NCBI RefSeq assembly: GCF_003020125.1
Contig: NZ_PYFW01000004.1
Location: 62,001 to 126,000, forward strand
Length of the DNA stretch: 64,000 nucleotides
Direction: 5' to 3'
Source of the DNA: Bradyrhizobium sp. MOS003
GTDB lineage: Bacteria; Pseudomonadota; Alphaproteobacteria; Rhizobiales; Xanthobacteraceae
A model generated the notes under the pieces. It saw nothing but the letters and a program-made list of their open reading frames with translations. It did not search any database and was not told the DNA's origin. This document shows positions 40,887-50,048 of this stretch, one piece after another. The translations under genes and the position numbers were made by a program. Each line of letters opens with the position of its first letter. Within the stretch, counting starts at the first letter, position 1.

Positions 40887-41774
40887 GTGCCTACGGCTTT
40901 GGAACTTCTGGCTCAAACTTTGGTCAACGGATTGGTGCTGGGCGCCGGCTATGCCGTCATCGCCGTGGGCCTGACGCTGATCTTCGGAATCGTAGGCATC
41001 GCCAATTTTGCCCATGGCGCATTCTTCGCCATGGGCGGCTACGCCTGCTATTTGCTGACGTCGCGAGGCCTGAACTATTTCGTTGCCGTTCCACTGTCGG
41101 TGCTGGTCGTTGTGATCATCGGCGCTCTGACCGAATGGATCGTCATCCGGCGCAGCCTCTACGGGGACTCCCATCACGGCTCGCTCATCGTGACTTTCGC
41201 GCTCGGCCAGGCCGCAGTAGCCGGTTTGATCCTGATCTTCGGGCCAGATCCGCTCCCCGTGACGTCGCCGCTGGGACAAAGCACGATGCGGTTTGTCGGT
41301 ATCTTCGTGACCTCGCAGCGTGCTTTCATCTTCGGTTGCTCGGTGCTCGTGCTCTGCGCACTCGGCCTGTGGCTGCGCCTGAGCATCAAGGGCCAGCAGG
41401 TCGTCGCCGTGGCCCAGAACGCGCGCGGTGCGCTCTATTCCGGCATCAACGTCCCCCGGATACGTACGCTGGCCTTCGTGCTCGGGGTTGCTGCTGCTGG
41501 TCTGGCCGGCGCGCTGTTGGCGCCGATCTCAACGATCTACCCGACCATGGGATACAGCGCGCTGATCGTCGGTTTCACTGTCGTCATCCTGGGCGGAATG
41601 GGCAGCATTCCCGGCGCGATGCTGGGTGCGCTTCTGATTGGTGTCGCCAACGCGCTGTTCGAAACTTACGTCTCTGTCTCGTGGACGCCCGCGCTGGGCT
41701 GGGGCCTCGTCATCGCCACGCTACTGTTCCGACCGCAGGGACTGCTTGGCCAAGTCCAGCAGCATCGGCACTGA
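40887..41774 (+). CDS. ABC transporter permease, LivH type
   Basis: A 295-residue membrane protein, eight or so segments, with the LivH pattern GLVLGAGYAVIAVGLTLIFG, IVGIANFAHGAFFAMGGYAC and VVILGGMGSIPGAMLGALLI. It pairs with the LivM protein encoded directly downstream, whose ATG follows its stop by one base. The start is a GTG at 40887; a TTG at 40899 is possible. Confidence 0.92.
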   Translation: MPTALELLAQTLVNGLVLGAGYAVIAVGLTLIFGIVGIANFAHGAFFAMGGYACYLLTSRGLNYFVAVPLSVLVVVIIGALTEWIVIRRSLYGDSHHGSLIVTFALGQAAVAGLILIFGPDPLPVTSPLGQSTMRFVGIFVTSQRAFIFGCSVLVLCALGLWLRLSIKGQQVVAVAQNARGALYSGINVPRIRTLAFVLGVAAAGLAGALLAPISTIYPTMGYSALIVGFTVVILGGMGSIPGAMLGALLIGVANALFETYVSVSWTPALGWGLVIATLLFRPQGLLGQVQQHRH

Positions 41775-41775
41775 A

Positions 41776-42810
41776 ATGGCGATCCAGGATTTCGGCACGA
41801 TGATGGACAGGAAGCGGGCCGGCGCCATGAACGGCAACAAGGCTGCGCGCGCCGCGCGAGAGGCCATTTACGTCGCATGCGCCGCCGTGGCCATCGCGGC
41901 GTTCGCCTTCGCGTTCACCGACCCGTTCGTTGTGACCCTTGCCGGCTACACCTGTGCGTTCGCCCTGTTTGCTCTGAGCATCAACATCATCCTCGGCGGC
42001 GTCGGCGAGGTGCCGCTCGGCCAATGCCTGTTTTTCGGCGTCGGCGCTTACGGCGCGGCGATCGGAATGGGCAAGCTTGGGTTGCCGTTCGAGGTCGCGG
42101 TGCTGATCGCGCTCGTGCTTTCCGTGGTGCTGGCCGCCATCATCGGCGTCATCACGCTGCGTCTGACCGGCGCCTATTTCTCGATCGTGTCCTGGGGCCT
42201 GACCGGCGTCGCCATGGTCGCAGCGACGAATCTCGAGGAGATCACCGGGGGGCCGCTCGGTCTGTTCGGCTTTCCGCCGATCGAGATAGGCCCGCTTCAG
42301 CTGTCGGATCCGCAGACCTACTTCGCGGTCACCGCCACCATTCTTCTGCTTGCAATCGTCTTCCTGGTGGCCCTGCGCCGGTCTCCGTTCGGCGCCGCCA
42401 TGGACAGTGTCCGCCAGAATCCCCATCTCGCGCGCTCGGTCGGCGTCGATGTGGCGCGCGTCCGGCTCAAGGCTTTCATGCTGAGCGCGCCGTTTGCTGC
42501 ACTGGCTGGTGCGCTCGCCGTTCCCTACACGCAGATTGTCACGCCCGAGGTCTTTAGCGTCGCGAACACGGTGGATGGGCTCCTGATGGTCCTGCTGGGC
42601 GGCGCGCAGCTCGTGGTCGGACCGGTGATCGGCGCTGCGATGTTCACGCTGATACCGCAGGCTATGAACCTCGATCCGAACGTAAGGATCCTGGTGTTCT
42701 CGTCGATCATCATCCTGATCATGATGTTTGCCCCCGGCGGACTGCATCAACTGGGCGTTGCTCTGCGTGACCGGCTCGGGAGGAGGACAGATGACGATCG
42801 CAGCCGCTGA
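41776..42810 (+). CDS. ABC transporter permease, LivM type
   Basis: A 344-residue membrane protein with LivM signatures: FALFALSINIILGGVGEVPL (usually GxxGxxSLGQ), TGAYFSIVSWGLTGVAMVAA and RSPFGAAMDSVRQNPHLARS, the cytoplasmic coupling region. Hydrophobic segments continue to PGGLHQLGVALRDRLG at the end. Its last 20 bases overlap the start of the ATPase gene, as is usual in tightly coupled Liv operons. Other possible starts are at 41803 and 41827. Confidence 0.92.
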   Translation: MAIQDFGTMMDRKRAGAMNGNKAARAAREAIYVACAAVAIAAFAFAFTDPFVVTLAGYTCAFALFALSINIILGGVGEVPLGQCLFFGVGAYGAAIGMGKLGLPFEVAVLIALVLSVVLAAIIGVITLRLTGAYFSIVSWGLTGVAMVAATNLEEITGGPLGLFGFPPIEIGPLQLSDPQTYFAVTATILLLAIVFLVALRRSPFGAAMDSVRQNPHLARSVGVDVARVRLKAFMLSAPFAALAGALAVPYTQIVTPEVFSVANTVDGLLMVLLGGAQLVVGPVIGAAMFTLIPQAMNLDPNVRILVFSSIIILIMMFAPGGLHQLGVALRDRLGRRTDDDRSR

Positions 42811-43576
42811 GCGTCCAGTCGTCTCGGCCCGGGACATTGTCAAGCGATATGGCGGCGTGACGGCCTTGAACGGCGTCAGCCTCGATGTCGAGGAAGGCGA
42901 AATCTTTGGCATTATCGGCCCGAATGGTGCGGGCAAGTCGACGCTGTTCGACATCCTCTGCGGCATCACCGTGCCGACCAGCGGATCGATCCGCATCATG
43001 GGAAGCGAGATATCGGGGATGCCGCCGCATCTCATCGCGCGCTCAGGCGTCGCCCGAACCTTCCAGAGAACTGCGGTGTTTGCCGAAAGCACGGTGCTGG
43101 AAAATCTCCTGTTCGGGCGCCATGCGAGCTTTCACCATGGCGTCCTTGGCCGCATCGTCGGCAGCAAGTCCTATGTCCGGGATCAGCAGGCCTTCCAGGA
43201 CCGCGTCGAGGAGATTCTTGCGCTGATCGGCCTCGACGGAGAGCGGCACCGGAAGGCCGGCGTGCTTGCCTATGGTGTGCAGCGCCGGCTGGCCGTCGGA
43301 ATCGCACTGATGTCCGATCCGAAGATCATGTTCCTCGACGAGCCCGCCGCCGGCATGAACGGGCGCGAGACCGCCGACTTCATCGCCCTGATCCGTGCGA
43401 TCGCACCGGGGCGGACCATCCTGATCGTCGAGCACGACATGGCGGTCATCCGGCAGCTCTGCGGCCGCGCGCTCGTCGTCGTCGACGGCAAGCCTGTCGT
43501 TGTCGACGCGCCGCATCACGTTCTCAGTCATCCGGAAGTCGTGACCGCCTATTTGGGGGCTGACGATGACGAGTGA
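42791..43576 (+). CDS. ABC transporter ATP-binding protein, LivG type
   Basis: A 261-residue ATPase: Walker A GPNGAGKST (about residues 48-56), Walker B IMFLDEPAAGMN and H-loop IVEHDMAVI. The signature is LAYGVQRRLAVG, where the usual LSYGxQRR of the LivG group is nearly kept. GGAGG is seven bases before the ATG. It overlaps the permease gene upstream and the second ATPase gene downstream (11 bases), so all are co-translated. Confidence 0.94.
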   Translation: MTIAAAERPVVSARDIVKRYGGVTALNGVSLDVEEGEIFGIIGPNGAGKSTLFDILCGITVPTSGSIRIMGSEISGMPPHLIARSGVARTFQRTAVFAESTVLENLLFGRHASFHHGVLGRIVGSKSYVRDQQAFQDRVEEILALIGLDGERHRKAGVLAYGVQRRLAVGIALMSDPKIMFLDEPAAGMNGRETADFIALIRAIAPGRTILIVEHDMAVIRQLCGRALVVVDGKPVVVDAPHHVLSHPEVVTAYLGADDDE

Positions 43577-44279
43577 TGGCACGCTTCTGACCGTCAAGGA
43601 CGTCTCGGCGGCTTACGGCAAGGTCGTCGCGCTCCGCGGCGTCTCGCTCTCCGTCAACCGCGGCGAGATCGTCGCCATCCTCGGCGCCAACGGCGCGGGT
43701 AAAACCACGTTGCTGAACGCGATCTCCGGCGTCCTGCCGATCACTGCGGGCCGCATCGAGTTCGCGGATCAGCGCATCGACGGGCGCAAGCCCTGGACGC
43801 TCAGCCGGGCCGGCATCAGCCACGTCCCCGAAGGGCGCGAGATCTTTCCGTCGATGACGGTCGAGGCGAATTTGAAGATCGTTGACGCGTTCGGCAGCGG
43901 CCCCGTGTTCACGGTCGAGGACGTGCTGAACATGTTTCCGCGCCTACGCGAGCGCTTTCGGCAGGCCGCCGGAAATCTCAGCGGCGGTGAGCAGCAGATG
44001 CTTGCCATCGGTCGCGGTCTGATGGCGCGTCCAAGGCTGATCCTGTTCGACGAGCCGTCACTCGGCCTGTCGCCGTTCTTTTCCAAATTCGTGCTCGGCG
44101 CTATCGGCGCGCTGCGTTCCAAGGGCCTGTCGGCGCTTTTGGTCGAACAGAACATGCGCGCGGCACTCAAGATCGCCGATCGGGCCTACGTCCTGAGAGT
44201 CGGTTCGATCGTACGCGAGGGATCCGCCAGTGAAATCGCCAATGCGCCTGACATCCAGGAAGCCTATCTCGGCGCGTAG
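43566..44279 (+). CDS. ABC transporter ATP-binding protein, LivF type
   Basis: A 237-residue ATPase: Walker A GANGAGKTT (about residues 40-48), signature LSGGEQQMLAIGRGLMARP, Walker B LILFDEPSLGLSP and switch VEQNMRAAL. The VPEGREIFPSMTVEANL stretch is typical of LivF. It closes the transporter set; the CoA-transferase gene follows 37 bases later on the same strand, so uptake and activation genes are probably one transcript. Confidence 0.94.
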   Translation: MTSDGTLLTVKDVSAAYGKVVALRGVSLSVNRGEIVAILGANGAGKTTLLNAISGVLPITAGRIEFADQRIDGRKPWTLSRAGISHVPEGREIFPSMTVEANLKIVDAFGSGPVFTVEDVLNMFPRLRERFRQAAGNLSGGEQQMLAIGRGLMARPRLILFDEPSLGLSPFFSKFVLGAIGALRSKGLSALLVEQNMRAALKIADRAYVLRVGSIVREGSASEIANAPDIQEAYLGA

Positions 44280-44316
44280 TAGAGATAGCCTATTGCAAGG
44301 GATTTGAGACAGACAC

Positions 44317-45540
44317 ATGCAGGGTCGACGCAATCTTCCGCTCGATGGCCTCACGGTCATCGATCTTGGCCAGGTCTATCAGGGCCCTTACGCAACTTAT
44401 CTGATGGCCAAGGCCGGGGCCCAGGTGATCAAGATCGAGCCGCTTGCCGGAGAACCGGTTCGTCAGCGCGACAGCGTCAGTCGCGGGTCGGGCGCACCTT
44501 TCGCGATGCTGAACGGTCACAAGAAGTGCATCACGCTGGATCTGAAATCCGCGAAGGGCAAGGAGATCCTCAAGCGCCTGGTCAAGGACGCCGATGTCCT
44601 GCTGGAAAACTACGCGCCGGGCGTGATGGATCGGCTCGGGATCGGCTGGTCCGTGCTGCACGAGCTCAATCCCCGGCTGGTCTATGCGTCGGGATCCGGT
44701 TATGGACTGTCGGGCCCGGATAAGGACAATCTGGCCATGGACGTGACTGTGCAGGCCGTGTCGGGACTCATGAGCGTTACCGGCTTTCCGGATAGCCCGC
44801 CCGTCAAGGCCGGTCCGGCGCTGGTCGATTTCATGAGCGGAATTCACCTCTATGCCGGGGTGATGACGGCGTTGTACGAGCGGCAGATCACCGGCGTCGG
44901 CCGGCTGGTGGAGGTGGCGATGCAGGAGGCCGTGTTTCCCGCGCTCGCCTCGAACCTGGCCTACATGTACGACATCGGCAGGGCACCGCCGCGCACCGGC
45001 AATAGACACGGCGGGCTCTCCGCGGCGCCATACAATGTCTATCCGGCGAGTGACGGCTACATCGCGATCATTGCGACCAACGACAAGCATTGGGGCAATC
45101 TGCTGCAAGCGATCGGACGGACCGAACTCGCAGACGATCCGCGATTCCGCGACAAAGTCGCGCGCGTTCGCAACATGGACGAAACCGACCGGTTGATCGC
45201 GGACTGGAGTTCGAAGATCACCCGCGAGGAGGCCTGCGCTGCACTGGCGAAATTCAAGGTGCCGTCCGCACCGGTCCGCGACCTAGAAGAGGTGTGCAAC
45301 GATCGACACATGCATTCACGCGGCATGCTGGAATGGATCGAGCATCCGCAGTTCGGGCGGATCGTCATTCCGGACAGCCCGATCCGCATTCACGGCGCGG
45401 ACAGGCTGCCGGCCGCGATCTCCTCCAGATTGGGCGCGAACACCGATGAGGTGCTGTCGTCGATGCTGGACATGTCGGAGCCCGAGATCGCTACGCTGCG
45501 GAGCGAGGGCGTGATCGGCCCGCGCCCCCCATCCACATAG
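44317..45540 (+). CDS. class III CoA-transferase (CaiB/BaiF family)
   Basis: A 407-residue CoA-transferase opening LPLDGLTVIDLGQVYQGPYA, with GAQVIKIEP, ENYAPGVMDRLG, the catalytic aspartate in LAMDVTVQAVSG and the RTGNRHGG motif. It is closely similar along its length to the protein of 54384-55595, so the two are recent paralogues. It is the first enzyme gene after the ABC transporter and precedes two acyl-CoA dehydrogenase genes, which suggests that it activates the substrate brought in by that transporter. Confidence 0.93.
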   Translation: MQGRRNLPLDGLTVIDLGQVYQGPYATYLMAKAGAQVIKIEPLAGEPVRQRDSVSRGSGAPFAMLNGHKKCITLDLKSAKGKEILKRLVKDADVLLENYAPGVMDRLGIGWSVLHELNPRLVYASGSGYGLSGPDKDNLAMDVTVQAVSGLMSVTGFPDSPPVKAGPALVDFMSGIHLYAGVMTALYERQITGVGRLVEVAMQEAVFPALASNLAYMYDIGRAPPRTGNRHGGLSAAPYNVYPASDGYIAIIATNDKHWGNLLQAIGRTELADDPRFRDKVARVRNMDETDRLIADWSSKITREEACAALAKFKVPSAPVRDLEEVCNDRHMHSRGMLEWIEHPQFGRIVIPDSPIRIHGADRLPAAISSRLGANTDEVLSSMLDMSEPEIATLRSEGVIGPRPPST

Positions 45541-45553
45541 TGAGAGAATGACG

Positions 45554-46624
45554 ATGTCAGCTTCCGAAACCCTCGTCGTTGAAACAGCCGCGCGTGTCCT
45601 TGCGGATCTGGCCGATCCGCAGACCATTGTCCAGAAGCGCGACGATGCCTGGAAGGCGCCGCTCTGGTCGTCTCTTCAGGAGGTAGGACTGGACCTCGCC
45701 TGGGCTTCCGAGACCGCCGGCGGGGCAGGGGCGTCGCTCGGCGATGGCTTCGGCATCGTTCGCGAGGCCGGCCGCGCGGCATTGGGAGTGCCGCTCGCGG
45801 AAACGCTTCTGGCCGGGTGGCTGCTAGACCGCGCGGGTCTGACCGCGCCGGGCGGGCCGATGACGGTGGCGCCGGTTCGGCCGAAAGATCACCTCACACT
45901 CGACAAGACCGGACGCGTCAACGGCCAAGCCCGCATGGTGCCTTTCGCGAGCGATGTCGAGCATCTCGTCGTGCTGGCCAATGGCGACGAGGGGCCGTCG
46001 ATCGCTCTGGTCCGAATGGCCGATTGCAAGCTGAAGCCCGGCAAAAGCCTCGCGAGCGACGCTCGCGACACCGTGGAGTTCGCGAACGTGCTGCCGGTCC
46101 ATCGTGCGCGCCAGAAGGAATCGGGAGCGCGCGAGAAGGACGTCCTCCTGCTGATGGGCGCTGCTGTGCGAGCGCAGCAGATTGCGGGCGCTCTAGAGAG
46201 GATCCTCGAACTTTCGGTTCTTTATTCGCAGCAGCGTGTCGCGTTCGAGAAGCCGATCTCGAAATTCCAGGCGATCCAGCACAGCCTTGCGCGGCTCGGC
46301 GGTGAGGTTGCTGCGGCTGCGTCCGCGGCGGCGTCGGCGGCCGATACCATCGCCAACACCAGCTTTGATGACGATGCCGCGCTGCTTGAGATCGCAGCGG
46401 CTAAGATTCGCTGCAGCGAGGCCGCCGAGGTCGGAACCGGCATCGCCCATCAGGTGCACGGCGCGATCGGATTCACCGATGAACATATCTTGCATCGGTT
46501 CACGCTGCGCCTTCTTTCATGGCGCGATGAGTTCGGTGACGAAACGTTCTGGAGCCTCAAGCTCGGCGAGTTAATCACCGCCAGAGGTGCCAGGGAACTC
46601 TGGCCCCTGCTTGCCTCTCGCTGA
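45554..46624 (+). CDS. acyl-CoA dehydrogenase, second-subunit type
   Basis: A 356-residue acyl-CoA dehydrogenase-superfamily protein of the weakly conserved kind: the middle domain lacks the SEPxSGSD motif, while the C-terminal domain has SQQRVAFEKPISKFQAIQHS and AHQVHGAIGFTDEHILHRFT. It is the counterpart of 34537-35628 and again stands next to a catalytic-type gene, here before it rather than after. ATG 45548 is an alternative start, but GAGAG is better spaced for 45554. Confidence 0.9.
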   Translation: MSASETLVVETAARVLADLADPQTIVQKRDDAWKAPLWSSLQEVGLDLAWASETAGGAGASLGDGFGIVREAGRAALGVPLAETLLAGWLLDRAGLTAPGGPMTVAPVRPKDHLTLDKTGRVNGQARMVPFASDVEHLVVLANGDEGPSIALVRMADCKLKPGKSLASDARDTVEFANVLPVHRARQKESGAREKDVLLLMGAAVRAQQIAGALERILELSVLYSQQRVAFEKPISKFQAIQHSLARLGGEVAAAASAAASAADTIANTSFDDDAALLEIAAAKIRCSEAAEVGTGIAHQVHGAIGFTDEHILHRFTLRLLSWRDEFGDETFWSLKLGELITARGARELWPLLASR

Positions 46625-46635
46625 AAGGAGCCGCG

Positions 46636-47793
46636 ATGTCTCTCATTCATTTCGACGCCATGCGCCTGCCGGATCATTGCCAGGAGTTGCGCAAGGAGGT
46701 CCGGGCGTTCCTTGAGAGCGAGATCGCAGCCGGCACGTTCGATCCCGATAGGCCCGAAGTCGGCGCGAAGAATGCCGATGAATTCTCCCGTCGCGTCGGC
46801 GCGAAAGGCTGGATCGGCATGACCTGGCCGAAGAAGTATGGCGGGCAGGAGCGCAGCTTCCTCGAGCGCTATGTCGTCACCGAGGAGATGCGGATTGCCA
46901 ATGCACCCGTGCGCCGCTTTTTTGTGGCGGATCGGCAGAGCGGCCCAACCCTCATTCGCTACGCGCACGAGAACATCAAGCAGGACGTACTTCCCCGCAT
47001 CATCCGCGGCGAGCTGTTCTTCTGCATCGGCATGAGCGAGCCCAACTCCGGCTCGGACCTGTTCGCGGCAAGCACGAAGGCGACCAAGACGAATGGCGGC
47101 TGGCTGATCAACGGTACAAAAGTCTGGACCAGTAGCGCGCACATCGCGGACTACATGATCGGCCTGTTCCGGACGTCCGGTTCGACCAGGGAAAACCGGC
47201 GGCATGGCCTGACCTCGTTCCTGGTCGACATGAAGACCCCTGGAATCGCATGTCGTCCGATCGGCCAAATGAGCGGCCAGCGCGACTTCAACGAGGTCGT
47301 GTTCCAGGACGCTTTCATTCCGGATGATCATGTCATCGGAGAGGTCGATGGCGCCTGGAAGCAGGCCACGAGCGAGCTGGCTTACGAGCGCTCGGGGCCT
47401 GAGCGGTTTCTCGAAACCTACGATGCGTTGCTTGCGCTTACCAACGCAGCGGGCGCCACGCCCGACGTGAGGGTGACCGTCGGCATCGGGAGGCTGGTCG
47501 CGCAATTGCACACGCTGCGCCGCATGTCCGTTTCGGTGGCGGGGATGCTCGAGGCGGGCCGCGAACCCGTCGTCGAGGCCGCGATCGTCAAGGATCTCGG
47601 AACGGTCTGGGAGCAGGGCCTGCCGCATCGGGTCCGCGAGCTCGCTTCGCTGCTCGACCTCGAGGACGACGAAGAGGACGCCTTCCGCAACAAGCTGGAT
47701 TTCGAGCTCAAGATCGCGCCGAAGCTCACAATCCAGGGCGGCACCACGGAAGTCCTGCGCGGCATCATCGCGCGCGGGCTTGGACTTCGCTGA
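46636..47793 (+). CDS. acyl-CoA dehydrogenase, catalytic-type subunit
   Basis: A 385-residue flavoprotein with FFCIGMSEPNSGSDLFAAST, INGTKVWTSSAHIADYMIGL, a candidate catalytic glutamate in ELAYERSGPERF (about residue 254) and the C-terminal IQGGTTEVLRGIIARGLGLR. It is similar throughout to 33375-34523, which points to duplication of a two-gene dehydrogenase cassette. A Shine-Dalgarno (AAAGGAG) precedes the ATG. The enoyl-CoA hydratase gene follows after 26 bases. Confidence 0.92.
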   Translation: MSLIHFDAMRLPDHCQELRKEVRAFLESEIAAGTFDPDRPEVGAKNADEFSRRVGAKGWIGMTWPKKYGGQERSFLERYVVTEEMRIANAPVRRFFVADRQSGPTLIRYAHENIKQDVLPRIIRGELFFCIGMSEPNSGSDLFAASTKATKTNGGWLINGTKVWTSSAHIADYMIGLFRTSGSTRENRRHGLTSFLVDMKTPGIACRPIGQMSGQRDFNEVVFQDAFIPDDHVIGEVDGAWKQATSELAYERSGPERFLETYDALLALTNAAGATPDVRVTVGIGRLVAQLHTLRRMSVSVAGMLEAGREPVVEAAIVKDLGTVWEQGLPHRVRELASLLDLEDDEEDAFRNKLDFELKIAPKLTIQGGTTEVLRGIIARGLGLR

Positions 47794-47819
47794 TCAAGAC
47801 AAAGGGAATCTGACTCCAC

Positions 47820-48596
47820 ATGAGCACTGATATCGCGGTTACCACGCAAGGCCACGTCGCAACGATCGAGATCCAGCGGCCACCGCTGAATTATTTCGAT
47901 CTCCAGCTCATTCGAGACGTCGCCGACGCACTCGACAAGATCGATGCGAACGGAGAGATCCGCGCCGTCGTTCTTGCCGCGCAAGGAAAGGCGTTTTGCG
48001 CCGGCGCGGATTTCAATACGCCAGCCCGGGACGCGCCGGCCAGTGGCGACCAGCGAGACGGCGGTCACCTCTATATCGAGGCCGTGCGCATCTTCCGGAA
48101 CAAGAAGCCGATCGTCGCAGCGGTGCAGGGCGCCGCGATTGGCGGCGGCTTTGGTCTGGCGATGTCGGCGGATTTTCGCGTGACCTGCCCTGAGGCCCGG
48201 TTTGCCGCGAACTTCACCCGCCTCGGTTTCCACCCCGGCTTCGGACTGACGGTCACTCTGCCGGAAGCCATCGGCAAGTCGAACGCCGAGCTGATGTTCT
48301 ACACCAGCCGTCGCGTCACTGGTGAGCAGGCACTGGCGATGGGATTGGCGAGCGTTTTGGTCCCTCAGGACCAGGTTCGCGCGGCCGCGATGTCGCTCGC
48401 GCAGGAAATTGCCGAATGCTCGCCGCTCGGCTTGCTGTCCACCCGAGCGACCATGCGTGCCGGGCTGGCGGACCGCGTCAAGAAGGCGACGGACCATGAA
48501 CTCGCCGAGCAGAACCGGCTCCGCGTGACCGACGATTTCCGTGAAGGCGTCAAATCCACGGCGGAGCGCCGATCCGCCAATTTCACGGGCAAGTGA
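47820..48596 (+). CDS. enoyl-CoA hydratase/isomerase family protein
   Basis: A 258-residue crotonase-fold protein: HVATIEIQRPPLNYFDLQLI, oxyanion-hole blocks KAFCAGADFN and PIVAAVQGAAIGGGFGLAMS, and TRLGFHPGFGLTVTLPEAIG. The last region lacks the usual catalytic glutamate next to the glycines, so it may be an isomerase or use another residue. It ends AERRSANFTGK like the hydratase at 37035-37841, with which it shares the family but not close identity. It follows the dehydrogenase and precedes the amidohydrolase in one operon. Confidence 0.9.
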   Translation: MSTDIAVTTQGHVATIEIQRPPLNYFDLQLIRDVADALDKIDANGEIRAVVLAAQGKAFCAGADFNTPARDAPASGDQRDGGHLYIEAVRIFRNKKPIVAAVQGAAIGGGFGLAMSADFRVTCPEARFAANFTRLGFHPGFGLTVTLPEAIGKSNAELMFYTSRRVTGEQALAMGLASVLVPQDQVRAAAMSLAQEIAECSPLGLLSTRATMRAGLADRVKKATDHELAEQNRLRVTDDFREGVKSTAERRSANFTGK

Positions 48597-48603
48597 GGTC
48601 ACC

Positions 48604-49464
48604 ATGACGGAAAAGCTCGAAAAAATTCCGGACGGAAGTTGCGATTGCCACGTCCACATCTATGGGCCGTTCGATCGCTTCCCCGTCGACTATTCCGGAA
48701 AATTCGCTCCGAAGCAGGAGTTTCCGGTCGAGATGCTGTTCGACGTCTGGAAGTCGATCGGCATCTCGCGCGGCGTGATCGTCCATGCCGGCAATGCTGG
48801 CTCGGACAACGAGGTGACGCTCGAGGCCTTGAAGCGCTTTCCGGACAAACTGCGTGCGGTCGCGATCCTCAACCAGGACGTCACCGACAAGCGGCTGGAC
48901 GAGTTGACCGATGCCGGCTTCAAGGGCGTGCGCATCAATCTCCTGTTCCAGGACGGCAAGCCCGTGCTGTCGGGCGGCGGAATGAACCTGGACGACCTGA
49001 AAGCCTTGGCGCCGCGCATCGCCGAGCGCGGTTGGCACGCGCAGCTCTGGATCGAGACCGGCGATCTGCAGCAACTGGCGCCCGAAATCGAGAAGCTCCC
49101 GCTCGACTTCGTCATCGACCATCAGGGTCGCACCATGGCAGACAAGACCGTCAACTACAGTGGCTACCAGTGGTTCTGCGACCGCGGCCTCAAGAGCGGC
49201 CGCTATTGGTGCAAACTGTCCGGTGCGGATCGCAACACGCGAGTCGGCAGCCCGTACGAGGACACCGAGGACTTCATGAAGGCGCTGGTCGCAGCCAACC
49301 CCGATCGGCTGGTCTGGGGCAGCGACTGGCCGCATGTGGGCCACGCCGACGACGATGTTCCGAAGGAGTCGGTGCTGATGGATCTGTTCAGGCGCTGCGT
49401 GCCCGACCAGGCTGTCCGCAGGAAGATCCTAATCGACAATGCAGTCCAACTCTACGGCTTCTGA
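48604..49464 (+). CDS. amidohydrolase, 2-pyrone-4,6-dicarboxylate lactonase-like
   Basis: A 286-residue TIM-barrel hydrolase of the amidohydrolase superfamily. It begins with the metal-type motif CDCHVHIYGPFDRFPVDYSG, has HAGNAGSDNEV and IDHQGRTM, and ends with WGSDWPHVGHADDDVP carrying the conserved aspartate. Its relatives hydrolyse lactones such as 2-pyrone-4,6-dicarboxylate, galactarolactone and sulfomuconolactone. GAGG precedes ATG 48604. It closes the plus-strand operon; a frameshifted close paralogue lies at 55612-56458. The substrate is probably a cyclic intermediate of the island pathway. Confidence 0.9.
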   Translation: MTEKLEKIPDGSCDCHVHIYGPFDRFPVDYSGKFAPKQEFPVEMLFDVWKSIGISRGVIVHAGNAGSDNEVTLEALKRFPDKLRAVAILNQDVTDKRLDELTDAGFKGVRINLLFQDGKPVLSGGGMNLDDLKALAPRIAERGWHAQLWIETGDLQQLAPEIEKLPLDFVIDHQGRTMADKTVNYSGYQWFCDRGLKSGRYWCKLSGADRNTRVGSPYEDTEDFMKALVAANPDRLVWGSDWPHVGHADDDVPKESVLMDLFRRCVPDQAVRRKILIDNAVQLYGF

Positions 49465-49485
49465 GAGCCGAGAATTGCAAAAGGA

Positions 49486-49941
49486 TTACGTCGGGCTGGT
49501 TCCGGCAGGATTCTTGGGCCGTAGAGCCGCCGTCGAACTGGCCGTCGCGATGAGCACGTCGTTTGAATCTCGCAGCTCGGCCTCTAGGAAGCCGACGCTG
49601 CGTCCTTGCCGGACGACTTTGCCGTAAGCCCGATACAGGCCAGGGTGTGCGGGGAGCAGGAATGCGACCTTGATCTCGAGGCTCGCGACTGTGATCAGGT
49701 ATTCGCCGCGCAGCAGGCTCGCGGTCGCCATGGCCGCATCGAGCCAGCCCGTCACGATTCCGCCCTGTACGATGCCGCCCTTCGGATGCCCTTCGGTGGA
49801 ATGGCAATGCCGAGGCTCGGCATGCCATTCGATCACGGCACGATCGCGTGCCTGTTCGTAGGAAACGGCGCCGACGCCGAGCAACTCCCACGCCGCCGGC
49901 CGTCGCGCCTCGGTCTGTTTGATCAAGTCTTCGTACGACAT
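49486..49941 (-). CDS. hotdog-fold thioesterase (PaaI type)
   Basis: A 151-residue protein with the PaaI-type core GGIVQGGIVTGWLDAAMATA and the strand pattern ITVASLEIKVAFLLPAHPGL, then VVRQGRSVGFLEAELRDSND. These enzymes hydrolyse acyl-CoA thioesters, often to rescue CoA from dead-end intermediates in aromatic catabolism. It is the last gene of the minus-strand operon that starts near 56458 and converges on the plus-strand operon with a 21-base gap. Confidence 0.88.
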   Translation of the reverse strand: MSYEDLIKQTEARRPAAWELLGVGAVSYEQARDRAVIEWHAEPRHCHSTEGHPKGGIVQGGIVTGWLDAAMATASLLRGEYLITVASLEIKVAFLLPAHPGLYRAYGKVVRQGRSVGFLEAELRDSNDVLIATASSTAALRPKNPAGTSPT

Positions 49942-50048
49942 GTCTGGTGATTGCCCGCAGTTGCTGGATGTTCACGAGGCGAGCCGCAGCACGCCTCGAA
50001 GAACAATCAGCACAGGCAATGTCGCCACACAACAGCGCCCGGTGAAGA

